From positions 186,001 through 250,000 of the forward strand of contig NZ_JABSTZ010000001.1 in assembly GCF_013283745.1 (NCBI RefSeq): 64,000 bases of DNA, given 5' to 3'. Under the pieces are notes generated by a model. The model did no database searches and was not told the origin of the DNA. It saw only the letters and a program-made list of their open reading frames with translations. This document shows positions 52,437 to 62,352 of this stretch, piece by piece (within the stretch, counting starts at the first letter, position 1; the number at the start of each line of letters is the position of its first letter). Origin of the DNA: Aeromicrobium stalagmiti. Lineage in GTDB: Bacteria; Actinomycetota; Actinomycetes; Propionibacteriales; Nocardioidaceae. Both the position numbers and the translations under genes were made by a program.

Positions 52437-53678
52437 ATGACCATCACCGTCCAGGAGGCCCTGTCCTCCTCCCCCTGGGCCGACCAGCCCCGCCCGACCA
52501 CCGCCGCCGGATGGCTCGACCGGGCCGCGGAGGTCGCGGGCATCCTTGCCGTCGACGCCGTCGAGCGCGATCGCGCGCAGGCCGTCCCCGCAGCCGAGGT
52601 GCAGCTGCTCAAGGACGCCGGCCTCGTGACGCTGCTCGGCCCCGTCGAGCACGGCGGCGCCGGCCAGACCTGGGAGACCGCCTACCAGATCATCCGTGAG
52701 ATCGCCTCCGGCGACGGCTCGATCGGCCAGCTCATCGGCTACCACTACCTCTGGGCCTGGGCCGTCCGTCTCGTCGGTACACCCGACCAGATCGCCGCGG
52801 TCGAGGAGCTCTACACGACGCAGAACTTCTTCTTCGGCGGCGCGGTGAACCCGCGCGACAACGACCTGACGATCACCGAGGACGGCGACGAGCTGGTCTA
52901 CAACGGCCGCAAGTCGTTCTCGACCGGCTCGAAGATCAGCGACCTGACCGTTCTCGAGGGCGTCTTGGAAGGGACCGAGAAGCACATCTTCGCGATCGTC
53001 CCGACCCAGCAGGAGGGCATCGTCTTCCTCGACGACTGGGACAACCTCGGCCAGCGCCTCACCGAGTCCGGCGGCGTCACGATCACCGATGTCCGGATCC
53101 CGTGGGCGGCCGCGGCCGGCTACGTCGACAAGGAGCCGGTCGAGCTGACGTACGGGACGCTCAACCTGCCGACGATCCAGCTGGTCTTCGCCAACTTCTA
53201 CCTCGGGATCGCCAAGGGTGGCCTCAAGGCCGGCACGGCGTACGCCCGAGAGAAGACGCGTGCCTGGCCCTACGGCGGCGACGACAAGGAGACCGCCGGC
53301 GAGGAGTGGTACCTGCTCGAGGGCTACGGGCGTCTGCAGTCGCAGCTCTGGGCAGCCGAGGCCCTCGCCGACGATGCCGGCCGGGAGATCGCGGTCCTGC
53401 TGCACGCCGACCGGGAGGCCCTGACGCCCGAGCAGCGGGGTCACGCCGCCGTCCGCATCGCAGCCGTCAAGCAGCTCGCGACCGACGTCTCGCTCGAGGT
53501 CGGCACCAAGATCTTCGAGCTCACCGGTGCGCGCGCCTCGAGCAACGCGGTCGGTCTCGACATCTTCTGGCGCAACGCCCGCACGCACACCCTGCACGAC
53601 CCGGTCGCCTACAAGCGCCGGGAGGTCGGCGAGTACGCGCTGCTCAACAAGATCCCCGAGCCCACCTGGTACACGTGA
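52437..53678 (+). CDS. Acyl-CoA-dehydrogenase-fold flavin monooxygenase (DszC/SfnC-like)
   Basis: A 413-aa protein with the acyl-CoA dehydrogenase fold but features of DszC-type sulfur monooxygenases: GPVEHGGAGQTWETAYQII, SIGQLIGYHYLWAWAVRLVG, VYNGRKSFSTGSKISDLTVL, and the C-terminal IFWRNARTHTLHDPVAYKRR, where His and Arg line the flavin site. The ATG follows AAGGAAAG. Members use FMNH2 and oxygen on thiophenes or small sulfur compounds. In this cluster it probably works on sulfur compounds related to SfnG substrates. Confidence 0.88.
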   Translation: MTITVQEALSSSPWADQPRPTTAAGWLDRAAEVAGILAVDAVERDRAQAVPAAEVQLLKDAGLVTLLGPVEHGGAGQTWETAYQIIREIASGDGSIGQLIGYHYLWAWAVRLVGTPDQIAAVEELYTTQNFFFGGAVNPRDNDLTITEDGDELVYNGRKSFSTGSKISDLTVLEGVLEGTEKHIFAIVPTQQEGIVFLDDWDNLGQRLTESGGVTITDVRIPWAAAAGYVDKEPVELTYGTLNLPTIQLVFANFYLGIAKGGLKAGTAYAREKTRAWPYGGDDKETAGEEWYLLEGYGRLQSQLWAAEALADDAGREIAVLLHADREALTPEQRGHAAVRIAAVKQLATDVSLEVGTKIFELTGARASSNAVGLDIFWRNARTHTLHDPVAYKRREVGEYALLNKIPEPTWYT

Positions 53679-53710
53679 GCCGCACCTAGCACGGGACGTC
53701 GTGTCCCGCT

Positions 53711-53750
53711 CGGCGGTCCGGATCGCAGGAACGAGCGATCCGGACCGCCG
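53711..53750 (+). terminator. Hairpin before the OsmC gene
   Basis: A perfect 16-bp stem (53711-53726 with 53735-53750) and 8-nt loop lies 32 bp after the preceding stop. It probably ends that transcript or attenuates read-through into the OsmC gene. Confidence 0.78.
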
Positions 53751-53792
53751 TTGCGGGTCACGATCAAGACATCAACCCCTGAGAGGAACACC

Positions 53793-54263
53793 ATGAGCAA
53801 GCAGATCGTCCCGTTCGTCGTCGACGGCCGCGGCACCGGCGTCGCCCAGCAGCTGACCGTCGCCGGCGACAACGCCCACACGTTCTCGGCCGACACCTAT
53901 CCGGCGTTCGGCGGCGCCGACGCGGCACCCAGCCCGCTCGCCTACACGCTGGGCGCCCTGACGTCGTGCAACCAGATCGCGGCCCAGCTCGTCGCCCAGG
54001 ACCTCGGCGTGACCCTCGGCGAGTTCCGGATCTCGGCACGCGGCGACTTCGACCCGTCGGTGTTCGTCGGTGGCGCCGACGGCAACGCCAACTTCGACGC
54101 CGTCACGGTCACCGCCTCGGTGCAGACCGACGCGGACGAGGAGACGTTCACGACCTTCGTCAGCGAGCTCGAGCGCCGCTGCCCCGTCACGCAGCTGTTC
54201 AAGCGCAGCGGCCTCGAGTACGTCTCGAGCTGGACCGCCGTCCCGCTGGACACGGCCTCCTGA
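53793..54263 (+). CDS. OsmC family protein
   Basis: A 156-aa OsmC/Ohr-type protein. PSPLAYTLGALTSCNQIAAQ contains the first redox Cys on the long helix; the second is in LERRCPVTQLF. Family members reduce organic hydroperoxides with a Cys pair. GAGAGGAAC precedes the ATG. It lies inside the sulfur-oxygenase cluster and may deal with peroxides from uncoupled flavin chemistry. The next gene starts 3 bp after its stop. Confidence 0.9.
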   Translation: MSKQIVPFVVDGRGTGVAQQLTVAGDNAHTFSADTYPAFGGADAAPSPLAYTLGALTSCNQIAAQLVAQDLGVTLGEFRISARGDFDPSVFVGGADGNANFDAVTVTASVQTDADEETFTTFVSELERRCPVTQLFKRSGLEYVSSWTAVPLDTAS

Positions 54264-54265
54264 TC

Positions 54266-55423
54266 GTGTCCGAGACGCTGCTCCGTACCGCCCAGCTTGC
54301 CGCGACGTTCGCTGTGGGTGCCGTTGATCGCGACCGTGACCGCACGCTGCCGCGCGACGAGCTCGACGCCCTGTCGTCAGCCGGCGCACTGGCGGTCACC
54401 GTGCCCACCGGGCACGGCGGTCCCGGTGGTGGTGCGGCGGCAGCGTTCGAGGTCACCCGCCTGCTGGCCACCGCCGATCCGAGCATCGCGCAGATCCCGC
54501 AGAGTCACTTCGTCTACCTCCGCCTCGTCGAGCTCGCCGGCACGCCCGCGCTGCGCGACGAGATCTTTGACGCCGTGCAGACCGGCGCCCGGGTCGCCAA
54601 CGCCCAGTCCGAGCGTGGCGGCGCCACGATCACCGACATCCGCACCCGGGTCCGCGCCGAGGGCGAGGAGGCCGTCGTCGACGGCGAGAAGTTCTACAGC
54701 ACCGGCAGCCTGCTGGCCGACTGGCTGGCCGTCCTCGCCCGCGACGACGGCGGGGTCGACCACATCGCCTTCGTGCGCGCCGACGCCCCGGGCGTCACGA
54801 TCGTCGACGACTGGACCGGCATGGGGCAGCGCACGACCGCGAGCGGCACGGTCCGGCTCGACGGCGTACGCCTGCCGCTCACCCACCTGGCGCCCCGGTC
54901 GGCCGCCGTGACCGGCCCGTTCGCGTACGGTGCGTTCGCCCAGGGTCTGCACGCCGCGATCGACACCGGGCTGGCCCGGGGAGCCCTCGCGGAGGCGGCG
55001 CACTTCGTGCGCGTCTCGAGCCGTCCGTGGTTCGAGGCCGGGGTCGATCGGGCAGACCAGGACCCGTTGCTCCTGCAGCGCTTCGGCGAGCTCGAGGTCG
55101 AGGTACGGGCCGCGGAGTCCGCCCTGACCACGGCCGCGACAGCCGTCGACACCGCCGACGAGCGACGGTCCGACGACGCAGCCGCCGAAGCCTCCCTGAC
55201 CGTCGCGACGGCCAAGGTGCTGGCTGATCGCGCCGCGCTCTCGGTGACCAACGCCCTGTTCGAGCTCGGCGGCACCCGCGCCAGCGACGACCAGCTCAAC
55301 CTGCACCGGCACTGGCGCAACGCCCGGACCCACACCCTGCACGACCCCGTCCGCTGGAAGCTGCAGCACCTCGGGCGGTGGGCCGTCCGCGGCGAGCTGC
55401 CCCCGCGCGGCCCCCAGCTCTGA
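54266..55423 (+). CDS. SfnB-type acyl-CoA-dehydrogenase-fold flavoprotein
   Basis: A 385-aa protein related to SfnB and DszC. Segments are VTVPTGHGGPGGGAAAAFEV, IAQIPQSHFVYLRLVELAG, VVDGEKFYSTGSLLADWLAV and the C-terminal HRHWRNARTHTLHDPVRWKL, close to that of the DszC-like gene upstream. A GTG start (54266) lies 3 nt after the OsmC stop, so translation is coupled. In pseudomonads SfnB belongs to the sulfone use pathway. The exact reaction is unproven. Confidence 0.87.
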   Translation: MSETLLRTAQLAATFAVGAVDRDRDRTLPRDELDALSSAGALAVTVPTGHGGPGGGAAAAFEVTRLLATADPSIAQIPQSHFVYLRLVELAGTPALRDEIFDAVQTGARVANAQSERGGATITDIRTRVRAEGEEAVVDGEKFYSTGSLLADWLAVLARDDGGVDHIAFVRADAPGVTIVDDWTGMGQRTTASGTVRLDGVRLPLTHLAPRSAAVTGPFAYGAFAQGLHAAIDTGLARGALAEAAHFVRVSSRPWFEAGVDRADQDPLLLQRFGELEVEVRAAESALTTAATAVDTADERRSDDAAAEASLTVATAKVLADRAALSVTNALFELGGTRASDDQLNLHRHWRNARTHTLHDPVRWKLQHLGRWAVRGELPPRGPQL

Positions 55424-55443
55424 CCCCGACACCAAGGACCCCC

Positions 55444-56577
55444 ATGAGCCTGACGTTCGACTGGTTCCTGCCCACGACCGGCGACAGCCGCGCCCTCGTC
55501 GGGGGCGGCCACAGCGTGCCGAGCGACCTCGGCCGGGCCGGCGGCTCGATCGACACCGCCGGACGCTTTCGCGAGCCCGACCTGCGCTATCTCGCCCACG
55601 TCGCCCGGACGGCCGAGGACCTCGGCTTCGACGCCGTCCTGACCCCGACCGGCACACCGTGCGAGGACGCATGGGTCGTGGCGTCCGCGCTGATCCCCGA
55701 GACCGAGCGGCTCAAGTTCCTGGTCGCCCTGCGGCCCGGTCTCATCACGCCGACGCTGCTGGCCCAGATGTCGTCGACGTTCCAGCGACTGTCGGGCAAC
55801 CGGCTGCTGCTCAACGTCGTGGTGGGTGGAGACCCGTCCGAGCAGTTGCGCTTCGGCGACCGGGTCCAGAAGGACGACCGATATGCCCGAGCTGCCGAGT
55901 TCCTCCAGGTGTTCCGGGAGTCGTTCACGGAGGCGGGCAGCAGCTTCACCGGCGCCTTCTACGACGTCGAGGACGCGCGGACCCGGCGGCCTGCACCCGT
56001 CCCCGAGATCTACCTGGGTGGCTCGTCGGCGGCGGCCGGTCCGGTCACCGCGGCCCACACCGACGTCTACCTGACGTGGGGCGAGCCACCGGCCGCCGTC
56101 GCGGAGAAGATCGCGTGGATCCGGGGACTCGCCGACGAGGAGGGTCGCACGGTTCGTTTCGGGGTTCGCCTGCACACGATCAGCCGCGACCACTCCGAGG
56201 ACGCCTGGCGCTTCGCCGACGCCCTCCTCGCCCAGCTCGATCCTGCGGAGGTCGCGAAGGCTCAGGACGTCATCGCAAGCAGCGAGTCGGAGGGGCAGAA
56301 GCGCATGCGCGACCTCCACGGCGGCCAGTACGACCCCCAGGACGCCCGGTCACTCGAGGTGCACCCCGCACTCTGGTCGGGCATCGGCCTGATGCGCAGC
56401 GGCGCCGGGACGGCCCTCGTCGGCAGCCACACCGAGGTCGCCGACCTCATCGGTGAGTACGCCGAGGTGGGCATCGAGGAGTTCGTGCTGTCGGGCTACC
56501 CGCACGTCGAGGAGGCGTACTGGTTCGCGGAGGGAGTCCTGCCGATCGTTCGGCGGCGCGGCCTCATCGCGCCGTGA
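55444..56577 (+). CDS. Alkanesulfonate monooxygenase-like (SsuD type)
   Basis: A 377-aa LLM-class FMNH2-dependent monooxygenase. FDWFLPTTGDSR, a LGFDAVLTPTGTPCEDAWVV stretch (contains the Cys of SsuD), LKFLVALRPGLITPTLLAQM, RLLLNVVVGGDPSEQLRFGD and a C-terminal FVLSGYPHVEEAYWFAEGV match SsuD. It frees sulfite from alkanesulfonates. The ATG starts 20 bp after the preceding stop. SfnG plus SsuD would take dimethyl sulfone via methanesulfinate or methanesulfonate to sulfite. The HNH module copy 2 begins 3 bp after its stop. Confidence 0.92.
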   Translation: MSLTFDWFLPTTGDSRALVGGGHSVPSDLGRAGGSIDTAGRFREPDLRYLAHVARTAEDLGFDAVLTPTGTPCEDAWVVASALIPETERLKFLVALRPGLITPTLLAQMSSTFQRLSGNRLLLNVVVGGDPSEQLRFGDRVQKDDRYARAAEFLQVFRESFTEAGSSFTGAFYDVEDARTRRPAPVPEIYLGGSSAAAGPVTAAHTDVYLTWGEPPAAVAEKIAWIRGLADEEGRTVRFGVRLHTISRDHSEDAWRFADALLAQLDPAEVAKAQDVIASSESEGQKRMRDLHGGQYDPQDARSLEVHPALWSGIGLMRSGAGTALVGSHTEVADLIGEYAEVGIEEFVLSGYPHVEEAYWFAEGVLPIVRRRGLIAP

Positions 56578-56644
56578 CGGGGTGCAGAATCGCACACTTT
56601 TTGCACTGTAATTGTAATGAATTATGGTCAGATGCGCCTTGCAC

Positions 56645-56660
56645 TCGAACATCTGTTCGA
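56645..56660 (+). promoter_or_regulatory. SOS box (LexA site) of HNH copy 2
   Basis: TCGAAC-ATCT-GTTCGA, an exact actinobacterial SOS box, 13 bp before the ATG, at the same position as in copy 1. Confidence 0.9.
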
Positions 56661-56673
56661 GTAGGCTGGAGTC

Positions 56674-57899
56674 ATGAATCCGCAGCCGACGATCGAGGCG
56701 ATGCGCACTGCTGCGCGGGTCCTGTCGTCGGGGGATGTGCGGGAGTCGTTGCATGCGGTGCAGGTCGCCCAGGACGCGTTGGATGCGGCGAAGTCCATGT
56801 TGCTGGCCGAGCTGCAGGCGTCGAAGGAGTTCGAGCTCGATGGTGCGTCGACCCTAAATGCGTGGGTCCGCAACCAGCTGCGGTTGAAGCCCGGTCAGGC
56901 CAGCATCTTGGTCAGGAACGTTCAGGCGTTGTCCGATCTTCCGGGAGTCGCGGAAGCTGCTCTGGCCGGCAAGATGTCCGCGGCTCATGTGGCGGTGTTC
57001 GCCTATGGTTTGCGGCACATCGGTTTGGAGTCGATGCGTGAGTTCGAGGCCGAGTTCGTCGACGTGGCACTGGCTCGTGTGCCGGGTGATCTGTTCGAGG
57101 CGGTCAAGCATCTGCAGGACGTGCTGCATCCCGAGGACCTGGATGAGAAGTACCTCGACGGGATGGAGAAGGAGGACTTCTCGATCGACGCCCTGCCGGA
57201 CGGTTTCCACGTGACCGGGTTCTTGAACACCGTCACCGGGTCGAAGCTGAAGAAGGCCATCGACGCGTTGTCGGCCCCCAAGGACGCTGACGACAAGCGC
57301 ACCGGGGCCGAGCGGCGGGTCCAAGCGGTCGACGACCTCGCGTCGGCGTTCCTCGGTTCGGGTCTTCCGGCTGACAAGGGCGTGAAGCCGCACATGAGCG
57401 TGTTCGTGGACGCTGAAACGCTCGCTGCCGCGGCCGAGCACGTGGAGCAGACGACCAAGAAGCCTTATCTGAATCCTCCGGCGATGCCGGCGACGGAGCC
57501 CGCGGTGCTGGCCGGTCACGGAGCGATCGGCCCACAGCTGTTGATGATGCTGACGTGCATGGCTGCTGTGACGCCGATCGTGCACACGGTGCAGGCCAAC
57601 CCCTCGGACGTCACCACAGGCCGAGCGAAGCGAGGCAGGTGCCCGGGCGAAGCCCGGCAGCGACGTAGTCGCTGATGCGGCGAGGAACGAGCCGCGCACC
57701 CCATCACTCGATCTGGTGGTCCATGGGTGGCCCGACCGACATCGACCTGCTCGTCGGGTTGTGCACGAGGTGCCATCACCTGGTGCACCGCAACCTCCTG
57801 CAGATCAGCGGGGACGCCGTCACCGGATTCACCTTCACGACCCGCGACGGCAGACGACTACGCCGCCGACGACGAACCGGCTACCGCCAAGCCGCCTGA
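56674..57899 (+). pseudogene. DUF222 / HNH endonuclease gene, disrupted copy
   Basis: Nearly identical to the intact 417-aa protein up to AAVTPIV (about residue 303). Then 147 bp of the intact copy, coding for 49 residues including the first zinc pair (GECAAPGCKQ), are replaced by about 119 bp (57583-57701) of unrelated hairpin-rich DNA. This shifts the frame, and translation stops at 57675. The last part (HHSIWWSMGGPTDIDLL to the end) remains in a second frame to 57899. Without the first zinc pair the HNH domain should be dead. The SOS box and terminator are kept. Confidence 0.88.
57583..57701 (+). repeat. Hairpin-array insert inside the HNH gene
   Basis: A segment made of consecutive small stem-loops with 3-nt loops. 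TGCAC-ACG-GTGCA (57581-57593, at the left boundary), GCC-GA-GC-GAA-GC-GA-GGC (57620-57636), CCGGGC-GAA-GCCCGG (57643-57657), CAGCGAC-GTA-GTCGCTG (57658-57674) and GCGGC-GA-GGAAC-GA-GCCGC (57677-57695). Two stems carry facing GA/GA mismatches, as in structured RNA. It replaces 147 bp of coding sequence. Confidence 0.75.
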
Positions 57900-57924
57900 C
57901 CAGCCACCGCCCCTGGTCCGGCGG
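57891..57924 (+). terminator. Terminator hairpin of HNH gene, copy 2
   Basis: GCCGCC and GGCGGC arms with inner ACCAG/CTGGT pairing, overlapping the stop; equivalent to 32478-32515 in copy 1. Confidence 0.6.
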
Positions 57925-57943
57925 CCCACCGGCACGCCCGGAC

Positions 57944-58453
57944 TCAGAAGCGTTGGTGCGTCCCGAAGGCGCGCTGCCAGTAGGTGAGAGGAGCGACGTC
58001 GCGGGCATCCGCGGCCTCAACAAGACCCAGCACCAGCGTGTGGTCACCGGCCACGACGAGACTGTCGACCGTCAGCGACACCCATGCGTGGCGGTCGCGC
58101 AGAGCAGGTGCACCGTCCTCGAGGTCCCATGGGATGTCGAGGAACTTGTCCTCTCCCTTGCCCGCGAACCGCAGGGCGATCTGGTCGTGGTGGGCGGCGA
58201 GGACGTTGACCCCGAACCGTGAGCCGACCGCGAGCTTGCTCAGCAGGTTCGAGGTGTTGTCGAGCGAGACGAGCAGCATCGGTGGGTCCATCGAGAGCGA
58301 CGAGAAGGCGCTGACAGTCGTCCCGTGCGGGCCGCCGTCGTGGAACGTCGTCACCACCGACACGGCAGTGGCGACGTTGCCCATCGCGGACCGGAACGAC
58401 TTCTGCAGCACCTCGGCATCGACGTCGGGCCCGTCCTGGTGCTTCATGCTCAT
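57944..58453 (-). CDS. Flavin reductase (HpaC/DIM6 family)
   Basis: A 169-aa FMN-binding split-barrel reductase. SAMGNVATAVSVVTTFHDGG, GTTVSAFSSLSMDPPMLLVS and the C-terminal half with GDHTLVLGLVEAADA are typical. These enzymes supply FMNH2 to two-component monooxygenases, and SfnG, the DszC-like protein and the SsuD-like protein nearby all need it. ATG at 58453 lies 7 nt after TACCGT (58466-58461), so it is probably leaderless. It is now separated from the sulfur cluster by the HNH module, which may have been inserted between them. Confidence 0.9.
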   Translation of the reverse strand: MSMKHQDGPDVDAEVLQKSFRSAMGNVATAVSVVTTFHDGGPHGTTVSAFSSLSMDPPMLLVSLDNTSNLLSKLAVGSRFGVNVLAAHHDQIALRFAGKGEDKFLDIPWDLEDGAPALRDRHAWVSLTVDSLVVAGDHTLVLGLVEAADARDVAPLTYWQRAFGTHQRF

Positions 58454-58564
58454 GCCATCGACGGTAGGTCGAACGAGCGTCGACACCTGACCGTTCCCGG
58501 ATGGCGGACGCGGGCCCGGATCGTCACCTGATGAGGTACGCGACCGCGTCGTCGGCTGACCCCG

Positions 58565-58612
58565 TTGCGTCATACCTTCTGGGGTGCGGGGGCCCCGGAA
58601 GGTATGACGCAG
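58565..58612 (-). repeat. 48-bp palindromic repeat, copy 4
   Basis: TTGCGTCAT...ATGACGCAG with a long inner stem (ACCTTC paired with GAAGGT) and a GC-rich loop. It lies 10 bp beyond the rlmB stop. Confidence 0.9.
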
Positions 58613-58622
58613 GGTCGGAGGG

Positions 58623-59567
58623 TCAGCCGCGCTGCTTCGAGATCGCGTAGAGCGCGATGCCCGCCGCGACGCCGGCGTTGAGAGACTCAAGACCCGTCGA
58701 CATGGGGATCGACACGATCTCGTCGCACGTCTCACCGACCAGGCGTGACAGGCCCTTGCCCTCGCTGCCGATCACGACGACCAGCGGGCCGTCGATCATC
58801 TGGGAGTCGGCAACGTCGACCGTGCCGTCGGCGGCCAGGCCGATGACCATGCAGCCGTCCTCCTGGAACTCCTTGAGCGTGCGGGTGATGTTGGTGACTC
58901 GCGCGACCGGCACCCGGGCCGCAGCACCGGCGGACGTCTTCCACGCGGCGGCCGTGATCTGCGCGGCCCGACGCTCCGGGATGACGACGCCGTGCGCGCC
59001 GAAGCCGGAGGCCGACCGGATGATCGCACCGAGGTTGCGGGGGTCGGTGATGCCGTCCAGCACGAGGATCAGGGCCGGCTCGTCGCGCTCGGCGGCGAGC
59101 TCCATGAGGTCCTGCGGCGCGGCGTACTCGTAGGCGTTGAGCTTGGCGGCGATGCCCTGGTGGACGGCGCCACCGGTGAGCTTGTCGAGCTCGATGCGGC
59201 CGATCTCGAGCAGGCTGACGTGCTGCTCGGCGGCCAGCTTGAAGATCTCGCGGACCTTCTCGTCGCGATCGGTGCCCTCGGCGACGTAGAGCCCGTGCAC
59301 CGGGACGGTGGCCTTGAGCAGCTCGAGGACGGAGTTGCGTCCAGCGACCCACTCGGCGGCGTCACCCTGCTTGCGCTTGGGCCGAGCGGCCTCGCGCTTC
59401 GCGGTGGCGTTCTTCATCTTGTAGATCTTGTGGTTGGGACGGTCCTCCGCGCGCGGAGTCGGCCCCTTGCCCTCAAGACCCTGACGGCGGCGTCCACCGG
59501 AGCCGGCAGTGGGGTTGCCCTTGCCGGTCTTCTTGATGGCGCCTCTGCGCTTGCTGTTGCCTGGCAT
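58623..59567 (-). CDS. rlmB: 23S rRNA (guanosine-2'-O)-methyltransferase RlmB
   Basis: A 314-aa SPOUT (TrmH/SpoU) methyltransferase that modifies G2251 of 23S rRNA. A long basic N-terminal extension (about 1-75) precedes the substrate-binding EWVAGRNSVLELLKA domain; catalytic motifs are LDGITDPRNLGAIIRSA (with the Asn-Arg), LVVVIGSEGKGLSRLV and SIPMSTGLESLNAGVAAGIA. The ATG follows GAAGGG and starts 3 bp after cysS, so the two form an operon, as in mycobacteria. Confidence 0.94.
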   Translation of the reverse strand: MPGNSKRRGAIKKTGKGNPTAGSGGRRRQGLEGKGPTPRAEDRPNHKIYKMKNATAKREAARPKRKQGDAAEWVAGRNSVLELLKATVPVHGLYVAEGTDRDEKVREIFKLAAEQHVSLLEIGRIELDKLTGGAVHQGIAAKLNAYEYAAPQDLMELAAERDEPALILVLDGITDPRNLGAIIRSASGFGAHGVVIPERRAAQITAAAWKTSAGAAARVPVARVTNITRTLKEFQEDGCMVIGLAADGTVDVADSQMIDGPLVVVIGSEGKGLSRLVGETCDEIVSIPMSTGLESLNAGVAAGIALYAISKQRG

Positions 59568-59570
59568 TGC

Positions 59571-60977
59571 TCAGCCCTTCACGGACCAGCGCGCACCCTG
59601 CGGCGTGTCCTCGATCTCGATGCCGGCCGCCATGAGCTGGTCGCGTACGCGGTCTGCGGTGGCGAAGTCCTTGGTGGCGCGTGCCTCCTGGCGCTGCTCG
59701 AGCAGTCCCTCGACGAGGGAGTCGATCACCTGCGCATAGGCCGCATCGTCACCCCTAGTTTCCCACGTGGAGGACAGAGGATCCAAACCGAGCACGTCGA
59801 GCATGACCCGGACGTCGGCCAGGGCGGCCGAGAGGTCAGCCGATGCGCCCGCCGCGAGCAGCTGGTTGCCGTCGGAGACCCGCCCCTGCAGCACCGCCAG
59901 GGCGGCCGGCACGGACAGGTCGTCGTCCATCGCTGCGGCGAAGGCCGCCGGCACCTCGCCGAGCTCGCCGGGGCCGACCAGCTCGGTCGCGCGGGTCACG
60001 AACCCCTCGATGCGGTCGAACGCCGTCGCGGCCTCGGCCAGCGACTCCTCGGAGAACTCCACGATCGAGCGGTAGTGCGACGCCGCGAGGTAGTAGCGCA
60101 GCGCGATCGGACGGACGCGCTTGACGACCTCGCTCACCATCAACGTGTTGCCGACCGACTTCGACATCTTGGCGCCCGCGAGGTTGAGCATCGCGTTGTG
60201 CATCCAGAATCGGGCGAACGGCTGTCCCGCCGCCCGCGACTGGGCCAGCTCGTTCTCGTGGTGCGGGAACCGCAGGTCGAGGCCGCCGCCGTGGATGTCG
60301 AACTCGTGGCCCAGATACTTCGCGGCCATCGCCGAGCACTCCAGGTGCCAGCCGGGACGTCCGCGCCCCCACGGGGTCGCCCACGAGGCGGACTCCGGGT
60401 CGCCGACCTTGTGGCCCTTCCACAGGGCGAAGTCGCGACCGTCGCGCTTGCCCTCCGGCGGAGCGTCCTCGGCCGGGAGCATGTCGTCGACCTTCTGGTT
60501 CGACAGCTCGCCGTAGGCCGGCCACGACCGGACGTCGAAGTAGACGTCGCCCGAGCCGCCGGCCGCCGGGTAGGCGTGACCCCGCTCGATGAGCTCTTGC
60601 ATCATCTCGATCATCTCGGGCACGACGCCCGTCGCGCGCGGCTCGTACGTCGGCGGGATGCAGCCCAGCACCTCGTACGCCGCGTGGAGCGCCCGCTCGT
60701 TCTCGTAGGCGACCGCGAACCAGGGGCGTCCTTGCTCGACCCCCTTGGCGAGGATCTTGTCGTCGATGTCGGTGACGTTGGCGACGATCGCGACCTCGAG
60801 GCCCGACCGCTCGAGCCAACGCCGCAGGACGTCGAAGACGACCTCCTTGCGGATGTGACCGATGTGCGGCGGCCCCTGCACCGTCAGCCCGCAGTGATAG
60901 ATCGAGACGCGTCCGGGGATGACCGGGACGAGCTCGCGAATCTGCCGGGATGCGGTGTCGTAGAGGTGAAATGCCAC
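59571..60977 (-). CDS. cysS: Cysteinyl-tRNA synthetase
   Basis: A 468-aa class I synthetase. Zn-ligand Cys is in [18 protein letters not shown], which also has the HIGH signature (PHIGH). KMSKS is in [12 protein letters not shown]. The anticodon-binding end is [12 protein letters not shown]. It charges tRNA-Cys and so feeds the Cys-sensing leader at sfnG. The GTG start lies 6 nt after TAGGGT (60989-60984), so it is probably leaderless. rlmB follows directly. Confidence 0.97.
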   Translation of the reverse strand: MAFHLYDTASRQIRELVPVIPGRVSIYHCGLTVQGPPHIGHIRKEVVFDVLRRWLERSGLEVAIVANVTDIDDKILAKGVEQGRPWFAVAYENERALHAAYEVLGCIPPTYEPRATGVVPEMIEMMQELIERGHAYPAAGGSGDVYFDVRSWPAYGELSNQKVDDMLPAEDAPPEGKRDGRDFALWKGHKVGDPESASWATPWGRGRPGWHLECSAMAAKYLGHEFDIHGGGLDLRFPHHENELAQSRAAGQPFARFWMHNAMLNLAGAKMSKSVGNTLMVSEVVKRVRPIALRYYLAASHYRSIVEFSEESLAEAATAFDRIEGFVTRATELVGPGELGEVPAAFAAAMDDDLSVPAALAVLQGRVSDGNQLLAAGASADLSAALADVRVMLDVLGLDPLSSTWETRGDDAAYAQVIDSLVEGLLEQRQEARATKDFATADRVRDQLMAAGIEIEDTPQGARWSVKG

Positions 60978-61080
60978 ATGGCAACCCTATCGGCTCCGAC
61001 GACCTCCGCGGCCCGCGAACGACCAGCGATCACTTGTCACATCTGCCCCATGCGTCACAGATCTCGCCTAGCATGGACAG

Positions 61081-62322
<1,242 letters not shown>

Positions 62323-62352
62323 GGCGCGCTGCGGTGCTCGGTCGGGCTGCGG

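Larger units (their letters stand above)
56581..57943 (+). repeat. HNH module, copy 2 (about 1.36 kb)
   Basis: Second copy of the module at 32460-33851, in the other orientation, beginning GGTGCAGAATCGCACAC and ending GGCACGCCCGGAC. It lies between the SsuD-like stop (56577) and the flavin reductase stop (57944). It carries a 119-bp replacement not found in copy 1. Confidence 0.8.

Noticed and set aside
52404..52437. Upstream in-frame ATG (52404) as the start of the DszC-like gene
   Set aside because: It lies within the arm of the hairpin and has no ribosome site, whereas the ATG at 52437 follows AAGGAAAG.
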